Positions 43,072-52,014 are shown, numbered from the stretch's first letter. The stretch: DNA of 64,000 nt from Scopulibacillus_A cellulosilyticus (GCF_042665295.1 NZ_JBHTCO010000019.1:62001-126000); one strand, 5' to 3'. The notes: generated from the sequence alone by a model not told the origin. Program-made: numbers and translations.

Positions 43072-43482
43072 CTATCGATTAAGACTCACTTCATAGTTTT
43101 CTAGTTTTAACCTGACATTATCTGGAATCTGTTTGCTTTTTTGCTCTGTAAAGTCAAAGTAAACAATTGTTGAATTTCCTTCTGCAATCTTCTTCCCCGT
43201 TTCGGTATCGTAAATAGGCTGATACAGATCAAAACTTTTGTTGCCTATGCGGGAAACCTCGGTGATAACTTTAAGATGTTGATCAAAATAAGCCTGTGCC
43301 AGAAAATCACACTTAACAGAGGCCAATATATATGACCAATCTTTTGTTTTTGAATATGGTGTAAGTTCTTTAAAAAATTCAATCCTTGCCTGTTCAAGAT
43401 AAGAAAAATAGCTCACATTGTTAACGTGGCCGAGCAAATCTGTTTCTCCAAATCTTACTTTGATTTCTGTTATAAATTCCAT
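43072..43482 (-). CDS. 4-hydroxybenzoyl-CoA-type acyl-CoA thioesterase
   Basis: 136-residue hot-dog thioesterase. The signature is RFGETDLLGHVNNVSYFSYLEQARIEFF, with the catalytic Asp in ETDLLGHVNN. AGGAGTGAGG precedes the ATG at 43482. It would release free acid from excess or dead-end acyl-CoA. Mid-operon position. Confidence 0.9.
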   Translation of the reverse strand: MEFITEIKVRFGETDLLGHVNNVSYFSYLEQARIEFFKELTPYSKTKDWSYILASVKCDFLAQAYFDQHLKVITEVSRIGNKSFDLYQPIYDTETGKKIAEGNSTIVYFDFTEQKSKQIPDNVRLKLENYEVSLNR

Positions 43483-43639
43483 ATCCTCACTCCTAATTGA
43501 TTTAAGCTTATTTTCCTGTAAAGAAAACTTGCCGACTGGCAAGCCGAAGGCGCTGACAGAGGCTTAGTTGCGCTTATACTTAAAACCTAAATTGGCCACT
43601 GCGTCGAATTGTCATCTGCCGTTGCCAATTGATACTTTC

Positions 43640-44416
43640 TTAACGTATAAAGTTTGGCCGGCGTTTTTCTCTGAAAGCTGCGACTCCTTCTTTATGATCA
43701 GCAGATGATGTTACGATTCCTTGTGTCGTCTGTTCGACCTCGAGAATTTCTTTTAAGTCAGCTGTTAAGGAACGGTTAGCGATTTTCTTGATAAAACCGT
43801 AAGCCCGGCTTGGACCTTTCGCCAGCTTTTGGGCGTAGGCAAAAGCCTGTTCTTGTAATTGATCAGCCGGATAAATCCGATTGACCATCCCCCACTGTTC
43901 AGCTTTGGCCGCATCGATTGGTTCCGCATTAAATAATAATTCTTTTGCCCTGAGCAGCCCCAATGTTCGCGGTAAAAAGAATAAGCCGCCGCCATCGGAT
44001 ATTAAACCGACATTAGAAAAACTTAACACGAACTTGCTGTTTTCAGCCGCAACGATTTGGTCGCACGCCATTGCCAAACATACCCCGACTCCTGCCGCAT
44101 AGCCATGAATGACAGCAACAATCGGTTTTTCAAGATCTGTCATTTGAATGATCAGTTCGTTAAGTTGTCCAAGATGCTCGTAAGTCTCCATTGGTGAAGC
44201 TTCTCCCATGCCTTTGACATCACCGCCGGCACAGAATGAACGGCCGCTCCCTGAAATGGTCACTACGCGTATTTCATCATCGTATTTTGCTTTCTTAATT
44301 GCTTCCTTTAGCCCGTTTACCATTTCTGGACTGAATGCGTTTAAGCTGTCGGGCCGATTTAACGTTAGTGACATGATATTGTTTTCAATGTTTATTAATA
44401 AGTGTTCATTACCCAT
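43640..44416 (-). CDS. Enoyl-CoA hydratase/isomerase family protein
   Basis: 258 residues of the crotonase family. The oxyanion-hole segments are GRSFCAGGDVKGMG and HGYAAGVGVCLAMACD. The usual catalytic Glu region reads ISDGGGLFFLPRTLGLLRAKELL, with Asp as in PaaG-type members, so isomerase activity is possible. ATG at 44416 follows GGGGCGGGA; the frame extends 15 codons upstream without a site. It lies 25 bp after the acyl-CoA dehydrogenase gene. Confidence 0.9.
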   Translation of the reverse strand: MGNEHLLINIENNIMSLTLNRPDSLNAFSPEMVNGLKEAIKKAKYDDEIRVVTISGSGRSFCAGGDVKGMGEASPMETYEHLGQLNELIIQMTDLEKPIVAVIHGYAAGVGVCLAMACDQIVAAENSKFVLSFSNVGLISDGGGLFFLPRTLGLLRAKELLFNAEPIDAAKAEQWGMVNRIYPADQLQEQAFAYAQKLAKGPSRAYGFIKKIANRSLTADLKEILEVEQTTQGIVTSSADHKEGVAAFREKRRPNFIR

Positions 44417-44441
44417 TATAAATCCCGCCCCTCGATTATGA

Positions 44442-45665
44442 CTAGTTTGGAACAACTTCACTTTGATATTTCTTTAATTCAAGTTTTGCAATAGCATTTC
44501 GGTGCACTTCGTCAGGACCATCCGCTAATCGTAATGTTCTTGCATTCGCCCAGCTTGATGCAAGCGGAAAATCATCACTTACCCCGCCGCCCCCGTGAGC
44601 TTGGATGGCCCGGTCAATGACACGAAGCGCCATGTTTGGTGCGACAACCTTGATCATTGCAATTTCACCTTTTGCTTCTTTGTTTCCGACAGTATCCATC
44701 ATATAGGCCGCTTTTAAAGTTAACAGACGTGCCTGTTCAATATCGATCCTTGACTCAGCAATATGTTCACGAATAACCCCTTGATCTGCAAGCGGTTTAC
44801 CGAACGCAACACGTTCTTTGACACGTTTGCACATCAACTCAAGTGCCCGTTCCGCCGCACCAATCAATCTCATGCAATGGTGAATCCTTCCCGGACCTAA
44901 CCGCCCTTGTGAAATAGCAAATCCCTTTCCTTCTTCCCAGATCATATTTGAAGCAGGAACACGAACATTTTCAAACTCAATTTCGGCATGTCCATGCGGC
45001 GCATCGTCATAGCCAAACACCGGCAATGTCCGTAAGACTTTTACTCCTGGTGTATCCATAGGGACAAGGATCATTGACTGCTGTTCATGCCTGGGCGCAG
45101 AAGGATCGGTTTTCCCCATAAAAATTGAAATTTTGCACCGCGGGTCACCTGCACCGGAAGACCACCATTTCCGGGCATTAATCACATAAAAGTCACCGTC
45201 ACGTTCAATCCTTCCTTCAATATTAGTTGCATCAGATGAAGCGATCTGAGGCTCGGTCATACTAAAGCAAGAACGGATTTCTCCATTAAGCAATGGTTTC
45301 AGCCATTTTTCTTTTTGAACTTCTGTTCCGTATCGTACCAGCACTTCCATATTCCCTGTATCCGGAGCTGAGCAATTAAATACCTCGGGAGCAATGGGCG
45401 AACGTCCCATAATTTCGCAGAGCGGTGCGTACTCAAGATTTGACAGACCGGCACCGTATTCACTTTCGGGCAAAAACAAATTCCATAGGCCATGTTCCTT
45501 TGCCTCTGCTTTCATCTCCTCCATAACGGGCGGAATTTTCCAACGACTGGCACCCGAATGAAGTTGTTGTTTATAAACCTTCTCATTTGGATAAATAATA
45601 TCTTCCATAAATTTATTTAGTTTCGTTTGCAATGTTTGCACACGATCCGAGTATTCAAAATTCAT
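44442..45665 (-). CDS. Acyl-CoA dehydrogenase, ACAD10/11 type
   Basis: 407 residues. Segments include CFSMTEPQIASSDATNIEG (flavin/substrate loop), RKWWSSGAGDPRCKISIFMGK, GRLGPGRIHHCMRLIGAAERALE and the C-terminal AIQAHGGGGVSDDFPLA. The GGG-rich C-terminal loop and RIHHCMR are features of the ACAD10/11 group. It oxidises acyl-CoA to enoyl-CoA with FAD. It is preceded by the APH-type kinase gene, which is the same pairing as in ACAD10/11 fusion proteins of animals. Confidence 0.93.
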   Translation of the reverse strand: MNFEYSDRVQTLQTKLNKFMEDIIYPNEKVYKQQLHSGASRWKIPPVMEEMKAEAKEHGLWNLFLPESEYGAGLSNLEYAPLCEIMGRSPIAPEVFNCSAPDTGNMEVLVRYGTEVQKEKWLKPLLNGEIRSCFSMTEPQIASSDATNIEGRIERDGDFYVINARKWWSSGAGDPRCKISIFMGKTDPSAPRHEQQSMILVPMDTPGVKVLRTLPVFGYDDAPHGHAEIEFENVRVPASNMIWEEGKGFAISQGRLGPGRIHHCMRLIGAAERALELMCKRVKERVAFGKPLADQGVIREHIAESRIDIEQARLLTLKAAYMMDTVGNKEAKGEIAMIKVVAPNMALRVIDRAIQAHGGGGVSDDFPLASSWANARTLRLADGPDEVHRNAIAKLELKKYQSEVVPN

Positions 45666-45735
45666 AACATTTATCCCCCATTTTGATCATTTAAAATTCA
45701 GTTGGCCAACCAGCCTGAAACATCGATACCAGGGA

Positions 45736-46794
45736 TTATCTTATTTGGCTTCGGGCATATTGGATCAAGCTGTTAACCGTTTCCCCCAGCTTGGCGAAAC
45801 GTTCGTCCTCTGTTTGGCCTTTTTTCCATCGAAAATAAATTTGCTGGCAAATAACCGCAAGCTTAAAATAAGCAAATGTTAAATAAAAATGAATCTTTGA
45901 AACGTCACGCCCGCTTTTTCGTGCATAAGATTCAATGAATGCTTTTCTGGTGTAAAAACCGGGGTGTACCGTAACAGATGGCGTTCCTTGTCCATATTTC
46001 AATAAATCGGGATCATCTTTCTCAGTCCAATAACTCATTGCGACACCCAGATCAGCAAGCGGATCACCAATGGTTGACATTTCCCAATCAAAGATGCCCG
46101 TTAATTTACCCGGCTCCTCTTTCGAAAATAATGCATTATTCAGCTTGAAATCATAATGAATGAATGTTGGAGAGGGTGAAGCAGGAATATTATCAGCGAG
46201 CCATTTTGTCAGTTGGTCAACCCCGCCGATTTGATCGGTCTTTGATCGTTCATATCTTTTGATCCAGCCATTAACCTGCCGATCCATGAAGCCTTCAGGG
46301 TGCCCAAGACCGTCTAATCCCGCTTCTTTCAAATCAATATTATGTAATTTGACGAGTGTATCAACCATTGTTTCTGATATATTCCTGAAATCTTCCTTTG
46401 TTAAATTTAATCCCGCAGGTATTTCCTTATCTAATACAAATCCGTGCCGCCTTTCCATAATAAAGAACGGACTGCCGACAATGTCCCATTCTTTATAAAA
46501 TAACAGCGGCTTAGGGGCAAGCGGAAAAACAGGGTGTACCATTTTTAAAATATTGCTTTCACGCTTCATATCGTGTGCTTTCGGTGCAACAGGACCAAGG
46601 GGAGGCCGTCTTAGAACCGCTTCCCAATTGCCTATGGAAAGTGCATAAGTTAAATTAGACAAACCTGCTGAAAATTGCTTGATTTCAAGTGAACCATCCG
46701 GCAGGCCGCTAATATGAATCCGTAAGAAAGCTTCTAATCGATCAATATCTAACTCCTCACCTTTACGGACCGGGATTGTATTTAAATCGGCCAT
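45736..46794 (-). CDS. APH-family phosphotransferase (ACAD10/11 kinase-like)
   Basis: About 352 residues from ATG at 46794, 8 bp after a G-run; TTG at 46800 is too close to it. Kinase motifs are FSAGLSNLTYAL (P-loop-like), Brenner-type HYDFKLNNALFSKE and the metal site GIFDWEMSTIGDPLADLG. Homologous kinase domains phosphorylate 4-hydroxyacyl-CoAs (for example in levulinate catabolism), enabling the partner dehydrogenase to isomerise them. I infer such a role here. Confidence 0.88.
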   Translation of the reverse strand: MADLNTIPVRKGEELDIDRLEAFLRIHISGLPDGSLEIKQFSAGLSNLTYALSIGNWEAVLRRPPLGPVAPKAHDMKRESNILKMVHPVFPLAPKPLLFYKEWDIVGSPFFIMERRHGFVLDKEIPAGLNLTKEDFRNISETMVDTLVKLHNIDLKEAGLDGLGHPEGFMDRQVNGWIKRYERSKTDQIGGVDQLTKWLADNIPASPSPTFIHYDFKLNNALFSKEEPGKLTGIFDWEMSTIGDPLADLGVAMSYWTEKDDPDLLKYGQGTPSVTVHPGFYTRKAFIESYARKSGRDVSKIHFYLTFAYFKLAVICQQIYFRWKKGQTEDERFAKLGETVNSLIQYARSQIR

Positions 46795-46848
46795 ATCCAA
46801 TTCACCCCCCCTACTTTTAAGACGATGCTATTACAATAAAAAAAGTGA

Positions 46849-46864
46849 ATGAATGTACATTCAT
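46849..46864. promoter_or_regulatory. Palindrome between the SDR and kinase genes
   Basis: ATGAATGTACATTCAT is a perfect 16-bp palindrome, preceded by a further TGA. It resembles half-site content (TGAATG/CATTCA) of the Bacillus FadR operator, but with different spacing. It may regulate an internal promoter of the operon. Confidence 0.5.
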
Positions 46865-46873
46865 ACCATTAAA

Positions 46874-47647
46874 CTATGTTGCATTCCCGCCGCCATCGAC
46901 TACTAATATATGTCCAGTTACATAATCTGATGCCGGAGAAGCTAAAAATAAAGCCGCCCCCTTCAAATCGTGATCCGAGCCAAATCTCCCTAAAGGAACA
47001 TGCTTCAAGATATCCTTACCCGCCTTTTCCAGTACACCCTTTGTCATTTTGGTAGGGAAAAAGCCTGGCGCAATAGCATTCACATTAATGTTATATCTTG
47101 CCCATTTGGCTGCAAGATCCTTAGTAAAAGTCACAACCGCTCCTTTGCTCGTATTATAACCAATTGCATCAAGGGATTCCGGCATTGCCCCGTTAAGACC
47201 TGCAGTTGAAGCAATGTTAACAATTTTACCCCCGCCATGCTCGATCATTACTTTACCAACCGTTTGCGACATGAGAAACGTCCCGGTTGCATTGACATTC
47301 ATAACCTTTTGCCATTTATCAAGCGGCATATCAACAGCTGGTGTTCCCCACGTAGCACCGCTATTGTTAAACAGAATATCAATCTTTCCAAAATGGCCGG
47401 ACGTTTGTCGGACAACATGATTAATATCATCCGGATTTGTAACGTCACATTTAAAAGCAAGTGAGTCAACACCAATATCTTTTAATTTATGACAAACTTC
47501 TTCACATGCCTCGAGTTTACGTGAACAAACAACGACATTAGCACCTGCTTCAGCAAGCGAGGTCGCAATTTGTTCGCCAAGCCCTCTGCCTCCTCCGGTT
47601 ACAATTGCCGTTTTTCCGCTTATATTAAATAATTGCTTTACATGCAT
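46874..47647 (-). CDS. SDR-family oxidoreductase, first gene of the acyl-CoA operon
   Basis: 257 residues. NAD(P) motif TGGGRGLGEQ, NNSG at ~90, INIASTAGLNG with the catalytic Ser nearby, GYNTSKGAV (Tyr and Lys). Glucose/3-ketoacyl-type SDR; in fatty-acid clusters such genes act on hydroxyacyl-CoA. GGAGGGATAAGC precedes the ATG. The TetR operator and a cre site lie upstream. A 79-bp gap with another palindrome separates it from the kinase gene. Confidence 0.9.
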   Translation of the reverse strand: MHVKQLFNISGKTAIVTGGGRGLGEQIATSLAEAGANVVVCSRKLEACEEVCHKLKDIGVDSLAFKCDVTNPDDINHVVRQTSGHFGKIDILFNNSGATWGTPAVDMPLDKWQKVMNVNATGTFLMSQTVGKVMIEHGGGKIVNIASTAGLNGAMPESLDAIGYNTSKGAVVTFTKDLAAKWARYNINVNAIAPGFFPTKMTKGVLEKAGKDILKHVPLGRFGSDHDLKGAALFLASPASDYVTGHILVVDGGGNAT

Positions 47648-47685
47648 GCTTATCCCTCCAAACTTTATAATTTAAAAAAGCATTT

Positions 47686-47700
47686 TTGTTAGCGCTTCCA
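47686..47700 (-). promoter_or_regulatory. cre-like site of the acyl-CoA operon
   Basis: TTGTTAGCGCTTCCA fits the cre consensus with one mismatch. It lies between the promoter and the first gene, so CcpA roadblock repression is plausible. Confidence 0.55.
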
Positions 47701-47754
47701 ATTCCTGTTTTCATTTAAACTATGATTGCTGCTTAAGATCATTTTTGTTTGACT

Positions 47755-47812
47755 ATACTAACTAGTTGGTATGTTTATTATATTATTACATTTATTCAGA
47801 CAATTCAAGGAT
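47755..47812 (-). promoter_or_regulatory. Promoter and TetR operator of the acyl-CoA operon
   Basis: Minus-strand TTGTCT, 17 bp, TAATAA, then the palindrome ATACCAACTAGTTAGTAT. The 50-bp unit is almost the same as that before the TetR gene at 7489-7540, including GAATAAATGTAAT. The rest of the 370-bp gap up to the PAP2 gene holds nothing else that I recognise. Confidence 0.75.
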
Positions 47813-48017
47813 TAAGCATGTTATCTCCTTTAAAAAATAATCATTTTCTTGACATTGTTATGAATTTAAAGCTTAGAAAGGCTGCTTCATTCACCCCTGC
47901 CTAATGTCCAACATTTTGTAATGATTACCTATAAGTTGTCATATGAATGAAACAAGCTATGAAATTAAATAAAACATATAAAATCATTAATTCTATAAAT
48001 TCTCGAGGGGGATTCTT

Positions 48018-48686
48018 ATGAAGGATGTGGTGTACAGGCCAAGAATATGGATAGGGCTATTTGTCATTAACATCATTTTGTTTTTTTTTACAGCATGGTC
48101 GGTAAAAACCCATCGTAAATATGTTCAATACATTGATCAAATAATCATAAAATTATCCAGAGGACATATTACCGATATTAAAACATCCTTTGCTTTAGTT
48201 ATCACCCACCTTGGAGATTACCATTTTTGCCTCACTATGACTATTATTATCAGCATTGTTCTATTTTTTCTTAGGCAATACTTTACGGCAATAACTTTTT
48301 TATTGGGATTCATTGGTGCCCGTTGTTGCCGCAGCCTTTTAAAATATATGCTATATCGGCCGCGCCCGAATCACATTCACTTAGTTCCCGCCAGTGACGG
48401 GTCATTTCCAAGCGGGCATATGATTTATTCGGTATTTTTTTATGGCGCGATATTATTTTTTGTCATCTATATTCTTATTAAAAACGGGCAATTATCAAAA
48501 ACTTGGCTTGGTATGATCCCAGCTTTATTAATGGTGATTTTAATTGGATGGTCGCGTATTTACCTTGGCGTCCATTATCCTACTGATATTATTGGAGGCT
48601 TTTTTATCGGAACTTCTTGGCTTTCTCTCGTTTTATCTTTTTATATTGCTGTAAAAAAACGCTTTGCCCCTAAATTGTCAAAATAA
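48018..48686 (+). CDS. PAP2-family membrane phosphatase
   Basis: 222 residues with about six membrane segments. The three phosphatase motifs are KYMLYRPRP, PSGHM and SRIYLGVHYPTDIIGG. Members remove phosphate from undecaprenyl-PP or phosphatidate on the outer side of the membrane. GAGGGGG precedes the ATG. Monocistronic, with its own terminator. Confidence 0.93.
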   Translation: MKDVVYRPRIWIGLFVINIILFFFTAWSVKTHRKYVQYIDQIIIKLSRGHITDIKTSFALVITHLGDYHFCLTMTIIISIVLFFLRQYFTAITFLLGFIGARCCRSLLKYMLYRPRPNHIHLVPASDGSFPSGHMIYSVFFYGAILFFVIYILIKNGQLSKTWLGMIPALLMVILIGWSRIYLGVHYPTDIIGGFFIGTSWLSLVLSFYIAVKKRFAPKLSK

Positions 48687-48693
48687 AAACAGA

Positions 48694-48733
48694 GAACCCG
48701 ATTCTCATTCTTTAAAGGGAATCGGGCTTTGTT
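48694..48733 (+). terminator. Terminator of the PAP2 gene
   Basis: GAACCCGATTC and GAATCGGGCTT pair over a loop of about 15 bases and are followed by TTGTT. Confidence 0.8.
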
Positions 48734-48817
48734 GCCAGGTAAAACACTTAACATATAAAGAAAGGTTCCGTAACCTTTTATATAAAAATGCATAATATAT
48801 GGGTGTCAATGAATTGC

Positions 48818-49039
48818 CTAAGTGGCAGCTAAATCTGTGTCATTTGCATCAGGGTCAAAAGTATTTGTCGAACTGTTAAAATTATTAATCAAATGAAAAT
48901 CACCTGTTGGAAAAGATCCCGAACCGGACAAAACTTTTTCAGCCGTTTTTGGCGAAATATAAAAAGCGTCTCCATTGTTAAAAACAGCACCCGATTCTTG
49001 GGCAGTAATCTTTATAGGACCTAAAATGATTGACGGCAT
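48818..49039 (-). CDS. GerPA/GerPF-family spore germination protein
   Basis: 73 residues: MPSIILGPIKITAQESGAVFNNGDAFYISPKT ... SGSFPTGDFHLINNFNSSTNTFDPDANDTD. The N-terminal beta pattern and the TGDF-NN-NTFDPD-ND ending are characteristic of GerPA/GerPF proteins. In Bacillus these act in the spore coat to let germinants pass. It is second of a two-gene unit, 56 bp after its paralogue. The rest of a gerP operon is not present here. Confidence 0.9.
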   Translation of the reverse strand: MPSIILGPIKITAQESGAVFNNGDAFYISPKTAEKVLSGSGSFPTGDFHLINNFNSSTNTFDPDANDTDLAAT

Positions 49040-49095
49040 TCATTTATCTTCCCTTCTTATTTTTAATTTTGACTATTCGATGGGCTGCATATCAT

Positions 49096-49317
49096 TTAAA
49101 TGTCTGCAATGTTTGTGTCATTTATGTCTGAATCAATTGAATTTGTTTCACTAAAATAATTATTGCTAAGATGAAAATCGCCGGTACTGTTTCCTCCTGA
49201 ACCTTTAAACGTTTTTACGGCTGTTTTAGGAACCAAAGCCAAACTATCTCCAGAATTAATAACGCCCCCTGATTGAAGCGTATTGATTTTTACCCCGCTT
49301 AATAAAATTGACGGCAT
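49096..49317 (-). CDS. GerPA/GerPF-family spore germination protein, paralogue
   Basis: 73 residues from the second ATG, which is 8 bp after GGGAGG. It reads MPSILLSGVKINTLQSGGVINSGDSLALVPKTAVKTFKGSG ... TGDFHLSNNYFSETNSIDSDINDTN. It is the paralogue of the downstream gene, and both keep the TGDFHL core. Likely spore-coat located and expressed in the mother cell late in sporulation. Confidence 0.9.
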   Translation of the reverse strand: MPSILLSGVKINTLQSGGVINSGDSLALVPKTAVKTFKGSGGNSTGDFHLSNNYFSETNSIDSDINDTNIADI

Positions 49318-49440
49318 ACTCATATCCTCCCTTTATAATGGCAGTTACCATATATTATAAATATTTTCACTATATTGCTTGGACTTTTGGCAAAGGCTTT
49401 TTTATTAGAGGAATATGACAAAATTTTAATACAAAATAAA

Positions 49441-49478
49441 AAGACCAACGAATCATAAAATTTCATTGGTCATTAAAT
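49441..49478 (-). terminator. Terminator of spo0A
   Basis: GACCAA(C/T)GA arms, with TTGGTC opposite, form a stem; the minus strand continues with TTTTTATTTTG. It lies about 85 bp beyond the spo0A stop. Confidence 0.75.
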
Positions 49479-49561
49479 AAAAATTTCCAGGTTTTGAAAT
49501 GAATATTGAGTATAAATTTAAATAATTAGTAGGTTTTATAAGTGCTAAATTTTTCGTTGTT

Positions 49562-50353
49562 TCATCCTGCCTTATGCTCAATCCTTAGCTTGTCGGCAAC
49601 CATTGCAATGAATTCACTGTTAGTCGGCTTGGCTTTAGACATGGATACGGTATATCCAAAAAGGGAAGATATTGATTCAATATTGCCGCGGCTCCAAGCC
49701 ACCTCAATAGCATGCCTGATCGCACGTTCTACACGGCTTGAGGTTGTTTTATACTTTTTCGCTATATCAGGGTACAACACTTTCGTAATCGAACCGAGCA
49801 GTTCAATGTCATTATAAACCATGGAAATCGCTTCACGTAGGTACATGTATCCCTTAATATGAGCTGGAACGCCAATTTCATGAATGATGCTTGTTATGCT
49901 TGCATCAAGATTATGCGGCTTATTGTTTGCGGTATTAATGACTGAATTTCGCTTTGCTTGAGGTATAGGGGTCCTTTGCTTTCCTGCTACTTGACGAATA
50001 TTATTGACTAAATTCTCCATATCAAACGGTTTTAATATAAAATATGACGCGCCTAAATCTACAGCTTTCTTTGTGACATCCTCCTGCCCGAATGCTGTCA
50101 ACATAATGACATTTGGTTCCGGAAGATCGGCATCCTGTCTTATTTGCTCGAGAACACCTAATCCGTCAAGATGCGGCATGATAATATCTAACACAAGAAC
50201 ATCAGGTCGTACCTCTTTTATAAGTGAAAGACATTCCTGTCCATTATATGCAGTGCCTACGACTTCAATATCCTCTTGATTCTCTAAATATTCTTGAATG
50301 AGCTTTATAAGTTCCTGATTATCATCTGTCAAACATACTTTTATTTTCTCCAC
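49562..50353 (-). CDS. spo0A: Sporulation master regulator Spo0A
   Basis: 263 residues. The receiver has the acidic pair in CLTDDNQEL, phospho-Asp in VLVLDIIMPHLDG, Thr in LTAFGQ and Lys in ILKPFD. The C-terminal DNA-binding effector domain includes IKGYMYLREAISMVYNDIELLGSITKVLYPDIAKKYKTTSSRVERAIRHAIEVAWSRGN. The start is GTG behind GAGGAGG. It controls entry into sporulation. Gene order with spoIVB and recN upstream is the usual one. Confidence 0.98.
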   Translation of the reverse strand: MEKIKVCLTDDNQELIKLIQEYLENQEDIEVVGTAYNGQECLSLIKEVRPDVLVLDIIMPHLDGLGVLEQIRQDADLPEPNVIMLTAFGQEDVTKKAVDLGASYFILKPFDMENLVNNIRQVAGKQRTPIPQAKRNSVINTANNKPHNLDASITSIIHEIGVPAHIKGYMYLREAISMVYNDIELLGSITKVLYPDIAKKYKTTSSRVERAIRHAIEVAWSRGNIESISSLFGYTVSMSKAKPTNSEFIAMVADKLRIEHKAG

Positions 50354-50393
50354 AAAGGTTCCTCCTCTAAATCATAGTTCTACATCATATGAT

Positions 50394-50400
50394 TTCGACA
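50394..50400 (-). promoter_or_regulatory. 0A box in the spo0A leader
   Basis: Minus-strand TGTCGAA is an exact 0A box, 41 bp before the GTG start. Spo0A~P probably regulates its own gene here. Confidence 0.55.
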
Positions 50401-50529
50401 CAGATAATATTTTCCCTTTTTTATTTTTTTGTGAATATAATACTATTTATTATGACTTTCTTGCTTTTTCACTCAAATACTCCCCAATTCGATCATTTTA
50501 GTCATTTGACATTTATTTAGTTGTTATTT

Positions 50530-50536
50530 TGTCGAA
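50530..50536 (+). promoter_or_regulatory. 0A box at the distal end of the spo0A control region
   Basis: TGTCGAA on the plus strand within ATTTTGTCGAATAAT, close to the spoIVB stop and about 180 bp upstream of spo0A. Together with the proximal box it suggests autoregulation. Confidence 0.55.
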
Positions 50537-50570
50537 TAATATGTAAAGAAGGGAGGAGCATAGTTTTCCC

Positions 50571-51869
50571 TTAGCTCACTGCCTTCCTTTCATGGTTATT
50601 TTGGTAAATATTAATACCGGCTTCTTGAAGCATCCATTCGATATGAACACCGTATCCCGATGTTGGATCATTTACAAAAACATGTGTCACAGCGCCAATA
50701 ATTTTACCATCCTGTATAATTGGACTGCCGCTCATCCCCTGAACAATGCCGCCTGTAGCCTTTAACAGGCGCTTGTCAGTGACTTTAATGACCAATCCTT
50801 TTGTTGCCGGGAATTTTTGCGGAACAGAACTCAATATTTTAATATTAAATGCCTGAACCTTGCTTCCATCTAAAACAGTTAAAATTTTTGCAGGACCTTC
50901 CTTCACCTCATTAGATAATGCGATAGGCATCGGCTTATTTATTATACCGTTATTAACCTTCTGATTTAAACTGCCGTATATGCCAAATGGTGTATTTTTA
51001 TTAATTTTGCCTATCGGTTTCTCATCGGCTGGAAAAGAAGCAATTTTTTCACCAGGCTGGCCATTTTCCCCTCGATCAATAGCTGTTACGGTTGATTTAA
51101 CAATTTGTCCGTCACTGACCACAATCGGCTGCTTAGTATCAACATCTGAAATGACATGTCCTAATGCACCGTATTTTTCAGATTTAGGGTCATAAAAAGT
51201 TAATGTTCCAATTCCGGCTGCAGAGTCGCGGATATATAAGCCAATTTGCGCTTTATGATCGTTTTTATCTTTTAATGGTGTTAATTCTTTTGTAAGCTTT
51301 TGATTATGTCTTATTATATTTAATTTTAAAGGTTCGTTATCCTTAGCGTCACTAACCAATTGTTTCACATCTGACATACTTTTGATCTTTTTACCGTTAA
51401 TCTCTGTAATAACATCCCCAACTTCGACCCCTGCTGTTTCACCAGGAGATTTTTGGCCATTAACTGTATCAACTAAATGATAGCCAACAACGAGTACTCC
51501 TAAAGTGTTGAGTTTAACACCAATGGATTCACCGCCTGGTATTAAGCGAAGATCGGGCAACACTTTCACATCCACCTTTTTGACGGGCATTTTTCCCGCT
51601 GTTACAAGCATATCCGTCTTTCCTGCTAATTTCCCCTTTAAAGAAAGTTGATGATTTTCTGAAGAACCTGCGGCGACTGTCTTATTCCGTATTTTAAGGT
51701 GAGACGCCTGCGGTATTTTTGCAGCAAGTGCAGATGATTCATTTTGAAATAACGTAATATGATCAGGTATCGTTAAATACTCTTTAACAGGCTGAAGAAA
51801 TCCCAGGCTTATAATAAAGCCAAGAAGGACTAAACCAGTTATTCGCCTTAGCCAGTCCGACTTTTTCAT
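50571..51869 (-). CDS. spoIVB: SpoIVB signalling serine peptidase
   Basis: 432 residues. An N-terminal membrane anchor (~8-30) is followed by a PDZ domain (VEVGDVITEINGKKIKSMSDVKQLV) and the S55 peptidase part with catalytic His in GALGHVISDVD and Ser in IVQGMSGSPIIQDGKIIGAVTHV. It is secreted into the space between forespore and mother cell and starts pro-SigmaK processing by cleaving SpoIVFA. It lies between recN and spo0A, as in other bacilli. Confidence 0.97.
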   Translation of the reverse strand: MKKSDWLRRITGLVLLGFIISLGFLQPVKEYLTIPDHITLFQNESSALAAKIPQASHLKIRNKTVAAGSSENHQLSLKGKLAGKTDMLVTAGKMPVKKVDVKVLPDLRLIPGGESIGVKLNTLGVLVVGYHLVDTVNGQKSPGETAGVEVGDVITEINGKKIKSMSDVKQLVSDAKDNEPLKLNIIRHNQKLTKELTPLKDKNDHKAQIGLYIRDSAAGIGTLTFYDPKSEKYGALGHVISDVDTKQPIVVSDGQIVKSTVTAIDRGENGQPGEKIASFPADEKPIGKINKNTPFGIYGSLNQKVNNGIINKPMPIALSNEVKEGPAKILTVLDGSKVQAFNIKILSSVPQKFPATKGLVIKVTDKRLLKATGGIVQGMSGSPIIQDGKIIGAVTHVFVNDPTSGYGVHIEWMLQEAGINIYQNNHERKAVS

Positions 51870-51985
51870 GAGTCACTCTCCTCGCTCCTAACCCACACCC
51901 TTTTTTTGATTAACCTTTTAATTTTTTTGTTGCATTTATAAGTTTGCCTCTGCCGAAGATATTTATAACGCGTTGTAAATAAAAT

Positions 51986-52005
51986 GCTATCCATAGTTGG
52001 ATAGC
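51986..52005 (-). terminator. Terminator of recN
   Basis: GCTATCC and GGATAGC form a stem with a 6-base loop, followed by ATTTTATTT on the minus strand, 10 bp after the recN stop. Confidence 0.75.
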
Positions 52006-52014
52006 GATTCATCG

